Notes: generated by a model not told the origin, from the letters alone. A stretch of 35,905 bases of DNA from Nanobdellota archaeon (GCA_018830945.1 JAHJRD010000073.1:1-35905), one strand, 5' to 3'; positions 1-8,493 are shown, counted from the stretch's first letter. Translations and numbers: made by a program.

Positions 1-8
1 CTGAAGGC

Positions 9-22
9 GAAAGTTATATAAA
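9..22 (+). promoter_or_regulatory. BRE/TATA promoter of lipoprotein gene
   Basis: GAAAGTTATATAAA is a good archaeal BRE plus TATA box. It lies about 55 bases before the ATG at 78, so the message should have a leader of roughly 30 bases carrying the Shine-Dalgarno AGGAGGT at 67-73. The same GAAAG-T/C-TTATA string recurs before several genes in the window. Confidence 0.6.
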
Positions 23-77
23 GAAATAGCTCTTTCCGAACCAAAGAGGCAATAAATGCTTCTATTAGGAGGTAAAA

Positions 78-635
78 ATGAAACCAATAACAATTGCAGC
101 AGTCGCGGTTGCCGGCTTGGCAGCATTAACTTTAGGGTGCAAGGATACGCCAGAAAAAAATGAAAAGGAATTCAGAGGTATATTGCAGGCAAATGCTCCT
201 GCTTGCGAGAATTCTCCTTATGTCGGGATGAATGAGCAAAATCTTCAGATTCAGTGTGGTGGCTATTCATCAGCATGTTATATGATGCCTGAAGATAAAA
301 AAACTACATGCTATTCATTTTGGATGATTCGGATGCCGGATGGTGCAGGCAATACATTTCTTCAATGTCATTTAGTAGAAGAGGTTGGCGTTTGGCAGGA
401 AACATACGATTCATATCACTTCCAAGATATGCATTGTGACGGCAATCTTGAAGAGTATTTTCATGCAAGACTAAGGAACGTGTCCGGTACCGAAGAGGAG
501 ATTGGCAGTGTGGTCTCGTCCTTTGAGCTGCCGCCAATAGATGCCGCTGTTATTGAAAGATACAATAGGGATTTAGAGGCCATCGGCGAGAATCAAATCA
601 AAGCCATGTGGCAGGAAAGGTTTGGGCAGCAATAA
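78..635 (+). CDS. small secreted lipoprotein, paralogous family
   Basis: The 185-residue product starts with a short basic n-region and a hydrophobic stretch ending in LTLGC, a lipobox with the lipidated Cys at residue 21, so it should be exported and membrane-anchored. The mature part is rich in Cys (CENSPYVGM, IQCGG, CYMM, CYSF, CHL, MHCDGN), suggesting disulfides. The pattern C-x-N/S-x-P-x-V followed by I-x-C-x-G, and the C-terminal YNRDLEAIGENQIKAMWQ, recur in the proteins encoded at 11634-12140 and 12110-12661, so this is a local paralogous family. AGGAGGT at 67-73 supports the start. I do not recognise the family and no function can be given. Confidence 0.85.
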   Translation: MKPITIAAVAVAGLAALTLGCKDTPEKNEKEFRGILQANAPACENSPYVGMNEQNLQIQCGGYSSACYMMPEDKKTTCYSFWMIRMPDGAGNTFLQCHLVEEVGVWQETYDSYHFQDMHCDGNLEEYFHARLRNVSGTEEEIGSVVSSFELPPIDAAVIERYNRDLEAIGENQIKAMWQERFGQQ

Positions 636-653
636 GAAACAATAATCTTCCAA

Positions 654-697
654 GCCTCCTTTTTTATTTTGTTTTTTCTCCCTAATTTTTATTTTTT
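654..697 (+). terminator. T-rich terminator
   Basis: Several runs of 5-7 T (CCTTTTTTATTTTGTTTTTT and further) follow the lipoprotein stop codon. Archaeal RNA polymerase terminates at such T tracts without needing a hairpin. It separates the lipoprotein gene from the aEF1A promoter. Confidence 0.55.
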
Positions 698-703
698 CAC
701 GCC

Positions 704-718
704 GAAAGCTTTATAAAC
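704..718 (+). promoter_or_regulatory. BRE/TATA promoter of aEF1A gene
   Basis: GAAAGCTTTATAAAC lies 55 bases before the aEF1A start. The leader carries TTAGGAGGAATT as Shine-Dalgarno, eight bases before the ATG at 773, which fits a highly translated gene. Confidence 0.65.
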
Positions 719-772
719 AACCCAAATCTACTATTTTGAAGCATATTAATAGACATTTAGGAGGAATTCAAT

Positions 773-2053
773 ATGGCAAAAGCAAAACCACACATAAATA
801 TCGTGTTTGTAGGACACGTAGACCACGGAAAGTCAACATCAGTAGGAAGGCTGATGTATGATTCAGGAAACATTGATGAGCAGGCCATGAGAAAGCTGAA
901 AGAGCAGGCCGGAGCCTTGGGAAAGGCCGGGTTTGAGTTCGCTTTCGTTATGGACAACCTGAAGGAAGAGCAGGAAAGGGGCGTTACAATTGACCTTTCA
1001 CACAAGAAATTCCTTACAGACAAGTTTGAATACACAATAATCGACGCACCTGGCCACAGGGACTTTATCAAGAACATGATTACAGGCGCGTCACAGGCAG
1101 ATGTTGCATTCCTTGTTGTTGCTGCATCAGACGGAATTATGGCGCAGACAAAGGAGCACGTATTTCTCTGCAGGACACAGGGTGTTAAGCAGATTGGCGT
1201 TCTTGTCAACAAGATGGATGTTGTTAAATGGGACCAGAAGGTTTATGACAAGGTAAAGACAGATGTCGGCAACCTATTAAAACAGGTTGGCTACAAGGTT
1301 GATGAAGTGCCTTTCATACCAATCAGCGCTTACCAGGGCGACAATGTTGTAAAGAAGTCAGCAAACATGGCATGGTACACAGGCCCTACTGTCAGGGAAC
1401 AGCTTGACAAGTTCAAGGAGCCTGAAAAACCGACAAACCTTCCATTAAGGCTGCCAATACAGGATGTCTATAACATCACAGGAATTGGCGTTGTCCCGGT
1501 GGGAAGAGTCGAGACAGGCGTTATGAAAGTCAATGACAAGGTTATTGTAGTTCCTGCAAGGGAAGGAACAGGCGTTACAGGCGAGGTTAAGAGCATAGAG
1601 ATGCACCATGAATCATTACAGCAGGCAGAGCCTGGCGACAATATTGGATTCAGCGTAAGGGGCATTGGCAAGAAGGACATTGCAAGGGGCGATGTGCTTG
1701 GCCATGTCAGCAACCCGCCGACAGTTGCTTCAGAGTTCACTGCGCAGATATTCGTGCTGAACCACCCAAGCGTTATTGCAGTTGGCTACACACCTGTATT
1801 CCACATACACACAGCCCAGGTTGCATGCCAGTTTGTCGAGCTTGTGAAAAAGCTTGACCCGGCAACAGGCGCGGTGCTTCAAGAAAAGCCTGACTTTATC
1901 AAGACAGGCGATACAGCAATTGTCAAGCTAAAGCCGACAAAGCCATTGGTTATTGAAAAGCAGTCTGAGATACCTGAGCTTGCAAGCTTTGCAATCAGGG
2001 ATGCAGGCATAACAGTGGCTGCAGGCAGGTGCATAGACATAGTGAAGAAGTAA
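773..2053 (+). CDS. tuf: translation elongation factor 1A (aEF1A)
   Basis: This GTPase brings aminoacyl-tRNA to the ribosome. The 426 residues match the usual archaeal length. The G1 motif GHVDHGKS is at residues 14-21, DAPGH (G3) at 91-95 and NKMD (G4) at 146-149, followed by the two beta-barrel domains and the conserved C-terminal stretch with [15 protein letters not shown] strong Shine-Dalgarno (AGGAGG) precedes the ATG. It is followed closely by uS10, the usual archaeal order, but fusA and the uS12-uS7 pair are not upstream. A hairpin with a T tract sits on its stop codon and may reduce read-through into rps10. Confidence 0.98.
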   Translation: MAKAKPHINIVFVGHVDHGKSTSVGRLMYDSGNIDEQAMRKLKEQAGALGKAGFEFAFVMDNLKEEQERGVTIDLSHKKFLTDKFEYTIIDAPGHRDFIKNMITGASQADVAFLVVAASDGIMAQTKEHVFLCRTQGVKQIGVLVNKMDVVKWDQKVYDKVKTDVGNLLKQVGYKVDEVPFIPISAYQGDNVVKKSANMAWYTGPTVREQLDKFKEPEKPTNLPLRLPIQDVYNITGIGVVPVGRVETGVMKVNDKVIVVPAREGTGVTGEVKSIEMHHESLQQAEPGDNIGFSVRGIGKKDIARGDVLGHVSNPPTVASEFTAQIFVLNHPSVIAVGYTPVFHIHTAQVACQFVELVKKLDPATGAVLQEKPDFIKTGDTAIVKLKPTKPLVIEKQSEIPELASFAIRDAGITVAAGRCIDIVKK

Positions 2054-2069
2054 AACTTCTTCTTTTTTT
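2044..2069 (+). terminator. hairpin plus T tract between aEF1A and uS10
   Basis: GAAGAAG (2044-2050), loop TAAAA with the aEF1A stop codon, CTTCTTC (2056-2062) and then seven T. This 7-bp perfect stem with T tract resembles a bacterial intrinsic terminator. Since uS10 starts only 26 bases later without an obvious promoter, it is more likely a partial terminator that sets the aEF1A:uS10 ratio (inference). Confidence 0.5.
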
Positions 2070-2094
2070 ATTATTTTCATTATGAGGATAAAAC

Positions 2095-2403
2095 ATGCAA
2101 AAAGCAAGGCTAAAAATCTCAAGCACAGACATTGGCAGGATTAATGAGATATTAGATTCTATCATAGACATTGCAAAAAAAAGCAAGGTAAAGATTTTTG
2201 GCCCGATTCCATTCCCAACGCAGAAGCTTAAATTGACAACAAGGAAAGCGCCTGACGGAGAAGGAAAAGCCTCTTTTGACAATTTTGAGATGAGAATCCA
2301 TAAAAGGGTAATTGATTTGGGCGTTGATGAAAAGGCATTAAGGCTTGTGATGAGGGTTCATATCCCTGAAAGGGTTAACCTTTCAATAGAAATTCTAGAG
2401 TAA
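2095..2403 (+). CDS. rps10: ribosomal protein uS10
   Basis: The 102-residue protein has the uS10 pattern: an N-terminal strand (QKARLKISSTD), KIFGPIPFPTQKLKLTTRKAPDG in the centre, and MRIHKRVIDL. uS10 is a small-subunit head protein. It follows aEF1A by 41 bases as in the archaeal str operon, and has GAGGAT as Shine-Dalgarno. The length is typical for archaea. Confidence 0.97.
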   Translation: MQKARLKISSTDIGRINEILDSIIDIAKKSKVKIFGPIPFPTQKLKLTTRKAPDGEGKASFDNFEMRIHKRVIDLGVDEKALRLVMRVHIPERVNLSIEILE

Positions 2404-2434
2404 GCTTTAATAATCCATTTTAACACATATTATT

Positions 2435-3220
2435 ATGCTTCCAAAGGCAATTCCAAAGCTAAAATCAATATATGATTCAAAGCTGCATCATTTCTACAGA
2501 TTATTTCACAAGAAAAAAAGCGCAATGTCAATGAAAAGTTCATTGCAAAGGCTTAGGATGTCTGTGAACAGGCAGATAAGGGTGCTGAAGGCTATTGAAA
2601 AGCATTTAATTAAAAAATTCCCAGCGCTTGCTAAGAATGCATCCCCTGCATTAAAGCAAGTTATAAATGTGCTTGAGCAGGAAAAAACTATTTTATCTGC
2701 CACAAAACTCAAGAAAAATTATGATGAGGTATTGCTGCCTGTTGAGGAAAAGCTGTTAAACCTTCTTCACAAGGAAATAAGGCTTTTGGAAAAGCTTGAG
2801 AAGTCGCTTCCTGGAAATAAAGCAAAACAAAAGAAGGAATTAAAGCTTTTGAAGCAGGTAAATGAAAACATAAGAAAACTAAGAACTGCAATTGGCAATA
2901 AAAAAGAGGTTCAGAAAGCCGGAAGAATGCTTTTGAAGCATCTTGCAAGGCTGCAGCATACTGAGATGTATGAGTTCATCAAAAGCGATGCATTGAAAGT
3001 GAAAAAAGAAGTAAAATACGTAATGGAATATCCAAGGGAAACACGACTGAAGCAGGTGTTTGCAGGCATTTACCTTGTTGCCCCTTTCACATTTGACGCA
3101 ACAGGCGCGCTTGTTTTATTAAGATATGTTATCAAATACAGTATTGGGAAAAGCAGGAAAGTTGCTTTAACAATTAAAGCGTCTGCTGACAAAAGAAAAA
3201 GGCATATTAAAGTATTCTAG
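2435..3220 (+). CDS. hypothetical basic coiled-coil protein with one hydrophobic segment
   Basis: The 261-residue protein is very Lys-rich and mostly helical with heptad-like stretches (residues about 30-190). Near residues 205-225 there is a hydrophobic stretch (FAGIYLVAPFTFDATGALVLLRY), then a basic tail. It begins 31 bases after uS10 and may be co-transcribed. Its 3' end overlaps that of the convergent AK6-type gene by four bases. I do not recognise the family. A membrane-associated structural or ribosome-linked role is possible but only inferred from the operon position. Confidence 0.75.
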   Translation: MLPKAIPKLKSIYDSKLHHFYRLFHKKKSAMSMKSSLQRLRMSVNRQIRVLKAIEKHLIKKFPALAKNASPALKQVINVLEQEKTILSATKLKKNYDEVLLPVEEKLLNLLHKEIRLLEKLEKSLPGNKAKQKKELKLLKQVNENIRKLRTAIGNKKEVQKAGRMLLKHLARLQHTEMYEFIKSDALKVKKEVKYVMEYPRETRLKQVFAGIYLVAPFTFDATGALVLLRYVIKYSIGKSRKVALTIKASADKRKRHIKVF

Positions 3221-3681
3221 ATTATTGACTTAACAAGCTCTTTTGGCTTTTTCAAAGAAGTTTCCATAATCAGAATTTTATGCCCTGCTGCTTCTGTTAA
3301 GCAGACATCAAATATCTCTGCGTCCATGTTTTCCCTTACTTTTTCCTTTGAGTAGCCTTTCTTCTCTAATCTTTTCTTAAGAGCTTTCAAATTGCATTTC
3401 GTCACAATGCACAAATCAACATATTTAGCAGGCAAACACTGCGACATGTGCGAATCAATAACTAGATTGCCGCCTTTTTTTACTAAGTTGATTAACGCCT
3501 TTGAAAGCTTTTTTTCATCAACAACATTTGTTTTTCTCTTTTTGTCATAGCTCTCAATAAGATGGGTTGCCTTTATCACTTTATTAACATCAATATGCTT
3601 GTATCGAAGCCTTTTGGCAAGCTCTTTGGCTAAAGTTGTCTTGCCTGTTGAGGGCGTTCCAGTCACAATGATTACAGCCAT
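3217..3681 (-). CDS. AK6/Fap7-type adenylate kinase-like ATPase
   Basis: The 154-residue P-loop protein has Walker A GTPSTGKT at residues 8-15, then a lid-like basic segment and the short C-terminal half typical of the Fap7/hCINAP (AK6) family. DSHMSQCLP near residue 97 corresponds to the family's conserved D-x-H segment. In archaea and eukaryotes, Fap7 assists the final maturation of the small ribosomal subunit with uS11 and has adenylate kinase activity. A TATA box on the minus strand at 3703-3712 lies 22-31 bases before the ATG, suggesting leaderless transcription. The 3' end meets the convergent coiled-coil gene. Confidence 0.9.
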   Translation of the reverse strand: MAVIIVTGTPSTGKTTLAKELAKRLRYKHIDVNKVIKATHLIESYDKKRKTNVVDEKKLSKALINLVKKGGNLVIDSHMSQCLPAKYVDLCIVTKCNLKALKKRLEKKGYSKEKVRENMDAEIFDVCLTEAAGHKILIMETSLKKPKELVKSII

Positions 3682-3755
3682 GATTATACTTTGTTAATAA
3701 CCATTTATAAGCATTTCAGCCAAGGTTTATAAACTACAAGCCCGCTTCTACTATT

Positions 3756-4139
3756 ATGGCGCGCAAAAAGCCGCTGGAACAGAGGATGCCTGATGCAACT
3801 GACTTATTTTGCGCCTTAGACACAATTGTTAATCCAGATCCGGCATGTTATAATGAGTCTATAATTGCATATCCTGATAATGATCCGCGTGAAGACCACA
3901 GCGAAAGCGAAATATGGATGTATTTTGTGCACCTTACGCCTGATGAGCAAAAAATGGCAAAAAAGGAGATAAGGCGTTTTTCAAGAATAACAGGCAAGGA
4001 ATTCATGATATTAGCCCCAACCTACTGCAGTGAGAAAGGCTGTACAGGGCATTTTAAGGATCCCAAGGCACACATCCATTGCTTTCCAGGTGATCTTAAC
4101 AATTGTTATCTATACATTTCAAAAGCTAGCAGGCATTAA
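3756..4139 (+). CDS. hypothetical protein with possible Cys/His metal site
   Basis: The 127-residue soluble protein has an acidic middle and, near the C terminus, CSEKGCTGHF followed by HIHCF, a cluster of Cys and His that could bind zinc. The start is supported by a TATA box (GGTTTATAAAC, 3724-3734) 22-32 bases upstream, consistent with a leaderless message. Its 3' end overlaps the convergent protease gene by 14 bases. I do not recognise it. Confidence 0.7.
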   Translation: MARKKPLEQRMPDATDLFCALDTIVNPDPACYNESIIAYPDNDPREDHSESEIWMYFVHLTPDEQKMAKKEIRRFSRITGKEFMILAPTYCSEKGCTGHFKDPKAHIHCFPGDLNNCYLYISKASRH

Positions 4140-5331
4140 CGCCTTTTTCTTCAAGAAGCTTGTTGTTTACATATATAGGGCTGTCAAATCTTGCTCCAAT
4201 TGCAACAGCATCGCTTGGCTTTGCATCCACGCTTAGCAGTTTCCCTTCCTTTAATGCAAAAAGCCTGCCTGTAAAGTATCCTGCCTCATAGCCGTCAATT
4301 GCAACGCCAATAATGTCAATCCCAAATGAGTCAAATACTGCCGCTGCTGTGTCATGCGCATTAGGCCTGCCAAGCACTTTCTTGTATATGCCGCCTGCTA
4401 TTGAGTTTGCCTGCTCAAATGTAGTCACAGCAGGTATTGCAGTGCAGTTTACTTTGATGAATATGTTGCTGCCTGAGACAATTACATCAGCTGATGAATA
4501 TTCCTTGAGATTAACACCTAGCTCTGAAAGCAGCGCATGCTGCTTTTTTGTGGCTTCAACAGGGATGAGGGCATTATATTCTTCTTTTATGCTTTCAACG
4601 CTTTCAATGCTTACAGCTTCCAAGGCTTCCTGCAGTGTTGCAACCTCCTTGATAGGCACACCCATTGCACTCCCTTCAAGCAGGGGCATGTATGTTATTT
4701 CGCAGTAATCGCCTGTGCATGACTCTTTTCTTGTCTGCTCAAGAACACCGCCTTGCCCTGCAGGGACAATAAGAACAGATATATTCGCCTGCTTTGCAGC
4801 TTCTGCCTTCTTGTCGACAAGCCCGACAGGCATTATCTTGCCATCATTGTCAACAGCGCCGGTCATTGCAGCTTCTTTGCTTATTTCCTTGTTTTCAAGC
4901 ATTGCCATGACAAGAACAGCCATTGCCGCGCTTGCAGAGCCTCCGTCAATAACTCCTGCGTCTGTCTTCATTGAAAAGCTGACATCATAACCCTGCATTA
5001 CAGTGCCTGTTGCATTGCCTGCAGCATGCACTGCATTCCTTGCAAACACCTGCAGCTCATACCCTGCAATCACATCATTGACATTTACCAAAACCTGGCC
5101 ATTGCCTGGCTTGAGCATTGCTGTGAGCTCTGTCATTACTCCTTCTCCCTGCTGGTTCACGCCGGGGACATTGATGCTTGCTGTTTTTTCTTCACCCCTA
5201 ATATAAACAATCTCTTTTATTTTTTCAGGAAAAGCTTTTGTGCCGATAAGAATGCCCATGCCAAAAATGATTAATATTCCAACAACAAACGCAACATCAG
5301 CAATAATCCTTGCTGTATCCTTCTTTTTCAT
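4126..5331 (-). CDS. membrane-anchored S16 (Lon-type) protease fused to DUF151-like domain
   Basis: I chose the ATG at 5331 (401 residues), which puts a transmembrane segment right at the N terminus (residues about 8-30). Residues about 45-200 are a Lon-type proteolytic domain without an AAA module: catalytic Ser in DGGSASAAMAV (S132) and Lys in PVGLVDKKAEAA (K175). Their 43-residue spacing equals that of E. coli Lon S679/K722. Residues about 285-401 resemble the DUF151/bifunctional nuclease domain: RPNAHDTAAAVFDSFGI, GYFTGRLFAL and VDAKPSDAVAIGARFDSPIYV. Archaeal TM-anchored S16 proteases are known, but I do not know this fusion. It is divergent from the SemiSWEET gene. Confidence 0.88.
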   Translation of the reverse strand: MKKKDTARIIADVAFVVGILIIFGMGILIGTKAFPEKIKEIVYIRGEEKTASINVPGVNQQGEGVMTELTAMLKPGNGQVLVNVNDVIAGYELQVFARNAVHAAGNATGTVMQGYDVSFSMKTDAGVIDGGSASAAMAVLVMAMLENKEISKEAAMTGAVDNDGKIMPVGLVDKKAEAAKQANISVLIVPAGQGGVLEQTRKESCTGDYCEITYMPLLEGSAMGVPIKEVATLQEALEAVSIESVESIKEEYNALIPVEATKKQHALLSELGVNLKEYSSADVIVSGSNIFIKVNCTAIPAVTTFEQANSIAGGIYKKVLGRPNAHDTAAAVFDSFGIDIIGVAIDGYEAGYFTGRLFALKEGKLLSVDAKPSDAVAIGARFDSPIYVNNKLLEEKGVNAC

Positions 5332-5410
5332 AAGGTTAAAAGAGGGCTGATAGGATATAAATGTTTTGGGGATACAAGGATATATAAACACCTTAATTCT
5401 TCTAATCATA

Positions 5411-5665
5411 ATGGAACTAATTAGCTTGGTAGGGCTAATGGCTGCGTTTTGCACAACTGCCTCATTTATTCCGCAGGCAGTAAAAACAATAAGAACAAAG
5501 CAGACAAACGGCCTTTCACTTGGGATGTATTTAATTTTGACAATGGGATTGTCTTTATGGCTGACTTATGGAATTTTTATAAAAGATTTGCCCATCATCC
5601 TTGCAAACAGCATAACCCTTGCTTTTAGCATCATAATCCTTGTCCTGATAATGAAATACAGATAA
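5411..5665 (+). CDS. SemiSWEET sugar transporter
   Basis: The start at 5411 gives 84 residues, the normal size of a three-helix SemiSWEET/MtN3 half-transporter that works as a dimer. Three hydrophobic helices are visible, with the PQ motif SFIPQAVKTIRTKQTNGLS after helix 1. The earlier in-frame ATG at 5366 would add an unusual extension. A TATA-like GATATATAAAC (about 5380-5390) lies 20-30 bases before the chosen start. The substrate is probably a small sugar, by family. Confidence 0.88.
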   Translation: MELISLVGLMAAFCTTASFIPQAVKTIRTKQTNGLSLGMYLILTMGLSLWLTYGIFIKDLPIILANSITLAFSIIILVLIMKYR

Positions 5666-5692
5666 TTATCCTCTCAATCTTCTGATACTTGC

Positions 5693-6112
5693 TTATTTGC
5701 TTTTTGTCAAGCCAATAAAATACTTGAAATCATCATTTGGGTCTATTCCAAGCTCGGCGCACATTTCAAAGTATTCAGCCCATCCTGCGCTTCTGCTGTC
5801 CAGGGTTATTGGCTCTCTTATCTTAATGCCTTGCTCATCTAAGAGGGTTATTTTATCTCCTTCTTTACACTCTACGTGCGCAGCATACCCTTCTTTTCTT
5901 TCATCCCAAATTACCCATACGGCCCTTTCCAGGCCGGTTTCAAAATGGCTTGTAAGCCTGCCCAGCGCATCAAAACCCTGTGCTCCCATAATATCCTTGT
6001 ATAATTTTTCCAATGCCTGTTTTTTTGCCTTGCTAGCCCGATAATCGGCCAGGCATTCCAAAAGATAATTGTTTTCTTTCGTTGAAAGGCCGCCTATCTT
6101 ATGTTTACCCAT
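5693..6112 (-). CDS. hypothetical protein
   Basis: This 139-residue soluble protein is helical in the N-terminal half (KENNYLLECLADYRASKAKKQALEKL) and mixed in the C-terminal half, with no signal or membrane segment. A minus-strand TATA box (CTTTATAAATT, about 6133-6144) is 20-30 bases before the start. The gene lies just downstream of rpe but has its own promoter. I do not recognise the family. Confidence 0.7.
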   Translation of the reverse strand: MGKHKIGGLSTKENNYLLECLADYRASKAKKQALEKLYKDIMGAQGFDALGRLTSHFETGLERAVWVIWDERKEGYAAHVECKEGDKITLLDEQGIKIREPITLDSRSAGWAEYFEMCAELGIDPNDDFKYFIGLTKSK

Positions 6113-6148
6113 GCGAAGAATAATGTAACTGAAATTTATAAAGTTTTA

Positions 6149-6796
6149 CTATCTCTTTCCCGTATTCCTCATCCTTCCAATAGCCCTAACCCTGTCTTTT
6201 GCTTTGAAAATATAGCTTCCTGCAACAACAATATCAGCGCCTGCTGCAAAAGCCGCCTTTGCTGTTTTCGCGTTTATCCCGCCGTCAGCAGAGAATATGG
6301 CTTTTCTTGCTGAAGGGAACATCTTTTCAATATATCTTCTTGATGAAATCTTCCCAAGCGGCTCTTCAATAAATCTCTGCCCACCCTTGCCTGGGTTTAC
6401 AGTCATTATCTGCATATAATCCGTAAGCGCCTCTGTAATATGCGTCTCAGGGTTGTATGCAATGCCAAGATTGATGCCATATTTTCCTGCCTCTTCCATC
6501 ATCTGAATCCTTTCAATCGCGTTTCTCATTATTTCATAATGCACAATAACCCTTTCCACGCCTTCATTTACTAATTCCTCAAAATGCTGTTCAGGATTAT
6601 GCATCATCAAATGAACTTCAATCGGCTTTCTTGTTCTCAGCCAGGTTTTTTTAACAACAGAAATATCGTAATAGTTTTCAGGAACAAACAATCCATCCAT
6701 GAAGTCAATGTGAAACCCGTCAACAAACGGCTCAACAGAATCTATTTCTTTTTCAAGATTGTTTTTGTCAGCAGCCAGCAAGGAAGCGTATATCAT
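6149..6796 (-). CDS. rpe: ribulose-phosphate 3-epimerase
   Basis: This 215-residue TIM barrel interconverts ribulose 5-phosphate and xylulose 5-phosphate. Family signatures are present: ASLLAAD at the N terminus, GFHIDFMDGLFVPE (metal-binding His and Asp), VHLM, MTVNPGKGGQRF and the phosphate-binding FSADGGIN and GADIVVAGSYIF. It overlaps the radical SAM gene upstream by four bases, so the two are translationally coupled. Together with the RuBisCO at 31115 it suggests pentose-phosphate or nucleoside salvage chemistry. Confidence 0.95.
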   Translation of the reverse strand: MIYASLLAADKNNLEKEIDSVEPFVDGFHIDFMDGLFVPENYYDISVVKKTWLRTRKPIEVHLMMHNPEQHFEELVNEGVERVIVHYEIMRNAIERIQMMEEAGKYGINLGIAYNPETHITEALTDYMQIMTVNPGKGGQRFIEEPLGKISSRRYIEKMFPSARKAIFSADGGINAKTAKAAFAAGADIVVAGSYIFKAKDRVRAIGRMRNTGKR

Positions 6797-7818
6797 TTTA
6801 CCATTGCCGCAACATAGATATTATTCTTGCTCTCAAGGATTTTTACCCTTGCTCTTTTTCCAATCGCTGTCTTGCAGTTATTAATGCTGATGCACCTTTC
6901 TTTTGCAACGCCAATCATCTGGCCTTTTATCCAGCCAGGGCATTTTACAAGAACCTGCGCCTTATCTCCTTTCTCAAACATACTTGGCAGTCGTTTTGCC
7001 TTGTGTATGCTAAAATCAGCAGCAGTCATCACAAGCTTCATGCCATATTCTTTTTCCAAAGCTTTTAACTGCTGGTAAAACTTCCAAAAGTTCACTTGCT
7101 TTGCCCCTTTTACCTTCCTGCTGTACCTGTATATCTCATACTTTTGTATGCCTATTTTTGCATTAAGCTGCTTTGCAAGCTGGATCAATCTAGGCATTTC
7201 AGCGTCATTTATCTTTGGAATCCAGACAGGAGCTATCAAAAGCTCAATGCTTGAGTCAGAGATGATTTTTGCAAGCTGAAGTATATGTTCCAGGCTGTAA
7301 TGCGGAATCCCGCTTAAGTCTACTGCCTGAAACTGGTTCAAGGAGCTTATTGAAAGGTTAATCTGGTTCATTCCTGCTTTTTGCAATGCATAAACCTTGT
7401 CCCCTTCCAATAAAACCCCGTTTGTCTGCATTGAAACCCTTTTAACGCCTTTAATTGCTTTTAATCCTTTTACAAGCTCAATTAAATGCGGGTATGTTGT
7501 AACTTCGCCAACAGAATCAATGTTTATTTCGCATTCTGTTTGTTCGCTGCTGCTCTCAACTTCACTTCGCTCCGCTCGCGAAGTTTCCTTGAATCTTACA
7601 ACCTTTTCAATCTCCTCAAGAAGATAGCTTACATCAACGCTAAAGCATGTAGGGTGTATGTCAGGGTTGTTTGCGCTTACTGAGCAGAACCTGCATTTCA
7701 GGTTGCACCCTGACACAGGCCTTACTTGAAGCAGGTCAGTTCCCCTGTCTATAATGCCGAATGCAATGCACCCTATTAATGGGATTCCTGATTCTTTTGT
7801 AATATGTATTAATTCCAT
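6793..7818 (-). CDS. radical SAM protein with C-terminal TRAM-like domain
   Basis: The 341-residue protein has the radical SAM cluster motif CNLKCRFC (C38, C42, C45) and the following barrel (DSVGEVTTYPHLIELVKGL, VSMQTNGVLL). The C-terminal 60 residues (DKAQVLVKCPGWIKGQMIGVA onward) look like a small beta-barrel of TRAM type that could bind RNA. It resembles archaeal COG2100 oxidoreductases; the substrate is unknown. An insertion SRAERSEVESSS at about residues 80-91 is encoded by a palindromic element and looks foreign to the fold. A minus-strand TATA (CCATTATAAACCC) precedes it. Confidence 0.85.
   Translation of the reverse strand: MELIHITKESGIPLIGCIAFGIIDRGTDLLQVRPVSGCNLKCRFCSVSANNPDIHPTCFSVDVSYLLEEIEKVVRFKETSRAERSEVESSSEQTECEINIDSVGEVTTYPHLIELVKGLKAIKGVKRVSMQTNGVLLEGDKVYALQKAGMNQINLSISSLNQFQAVDLSGIPHYSLEHILQLAKIISDSSIELLIAPVWIPKINDAEMPRLIQLAKQLNAKIGIQKYEIYRYSRKVKGAKQVNFWKFYQQLKALEKEYGMKLVMTAADFSIHKAKRLPSMFEKGDKAQVLVKCPGWIKGQMIGVAKERCISINNCKTAIGKRARVKILESKNNIYVAAMVK
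7564..7584. repeat. palindromic element inside the radical SAM gene
   Basis: ACTTCGC-TCCGCTC-GCGAAGT is a 7-bp perfect inverted repeat. Its GCGAGCGGAGCGAAG core resembles dispersed palindromic elements found in many microbial genomes. It is in frame and encodes part of the low-complexity stretch SRAERSEVE. Only one copy is evident in the window. Confidence 0.45.
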
Positions 7819-7899
7819 GGGTTTGAGTGTAGAAATAAGGGTTTATAATGGTTGCTGTTAATGGGCAGATATATAAGCTTATTTGCCTTGTAGGGTCAT

Positions 7900-8493
7900 A
7901 TGGGCAGGCATCTTAAGCTTGAGCAGATGGCGCAGGAATCAATGGATTTTCTTATACCCTTCTTCTCTGAATTCTATTCAATTTCAATAAGAAGGCCGCT
8001 TCTAAGGGCTCCTGTCTGGAAAAAGGAGAGGGATTTTTCAGGGCAGTTTTGTCTCGAAGGCAGAAATGGGCTTATAGAACTGAACAAGGCGCATTGCAAT
8101 ATTGAGAAAGGCTATGGCGGCGTTGTTGCGCACGAGCTCGGGCATGCGGCAACATACCAGCATCATTCAAAATATTTTACACGAACAGGAGACAAGGCAA
8201 AAGATTGTTTGTATGATGCGCTAAGTGAGGGCATTGCAATGGAATTTGAGAAAACAGGGCTTGAGGCTTTGCTTGAGGCAGAATACATCACAAAGCGGGG
8301 ATTTGACACTGAAATGCATTCATATCATAGCGGATTATCCTATAGCCCGTTATTTGCGCTTGGCTGGACCTTGCTTGGCTTTCTGCAGCAAAGGGCAGCA
8401 ATGAGGGAAATCATATGTTCGCCTGAAAAGCATTTTAGTGCAGTAATGTCAAGATACGGGAAAGAAATAGAATCTTTATCAGGGGAAGTATAA
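7900..8493 (+). CDS. putative HEXXH zinc metallopeptidase
   Basis: The 197-residue protein has AHELGHA with HELGH at residues 78-82 and, 28 residues later, DALSEGIAMEFE with E110 as plausible third zinc ligand, a gluzincin pattern. There is no signal peptide. A hydrophobic patch (LFALGWTLLGFL) near residues 150-162 may be a helix packing against the membrane or core. A TATA box (GATATATAAGC, about 7867-7877) lies upstream. Its last bases overlap the convergent MetE-like gene. The family is not recognised; peptidase activity is inferred from the motif. Confidence 0.72.
   Translation: MGRHLKLEQMAQESMDFLIPFFSEFYSISIRRPLLRAPVWKKERDFSGQFCLEGRNGLIELNKAHCNIEKGYGGVVAHELGHAATYQHHSKYFTRTGDKAKDCLYDALSEGIAMEFEKTGLEALLEAEYITKRGFDTEMHSYHSGLSYSPLFALGWTLLGFLQQRAAMREIICSPEKHFSAVMSRYGKEIESLSGEV

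Noticed and set aside
757-1212. Long minus-strand open frame opposite aEF1A
   Set aside because: It is a shadow of the strongly biased aEF1A codons; its protein is Cys/Ser-rich without domain features.
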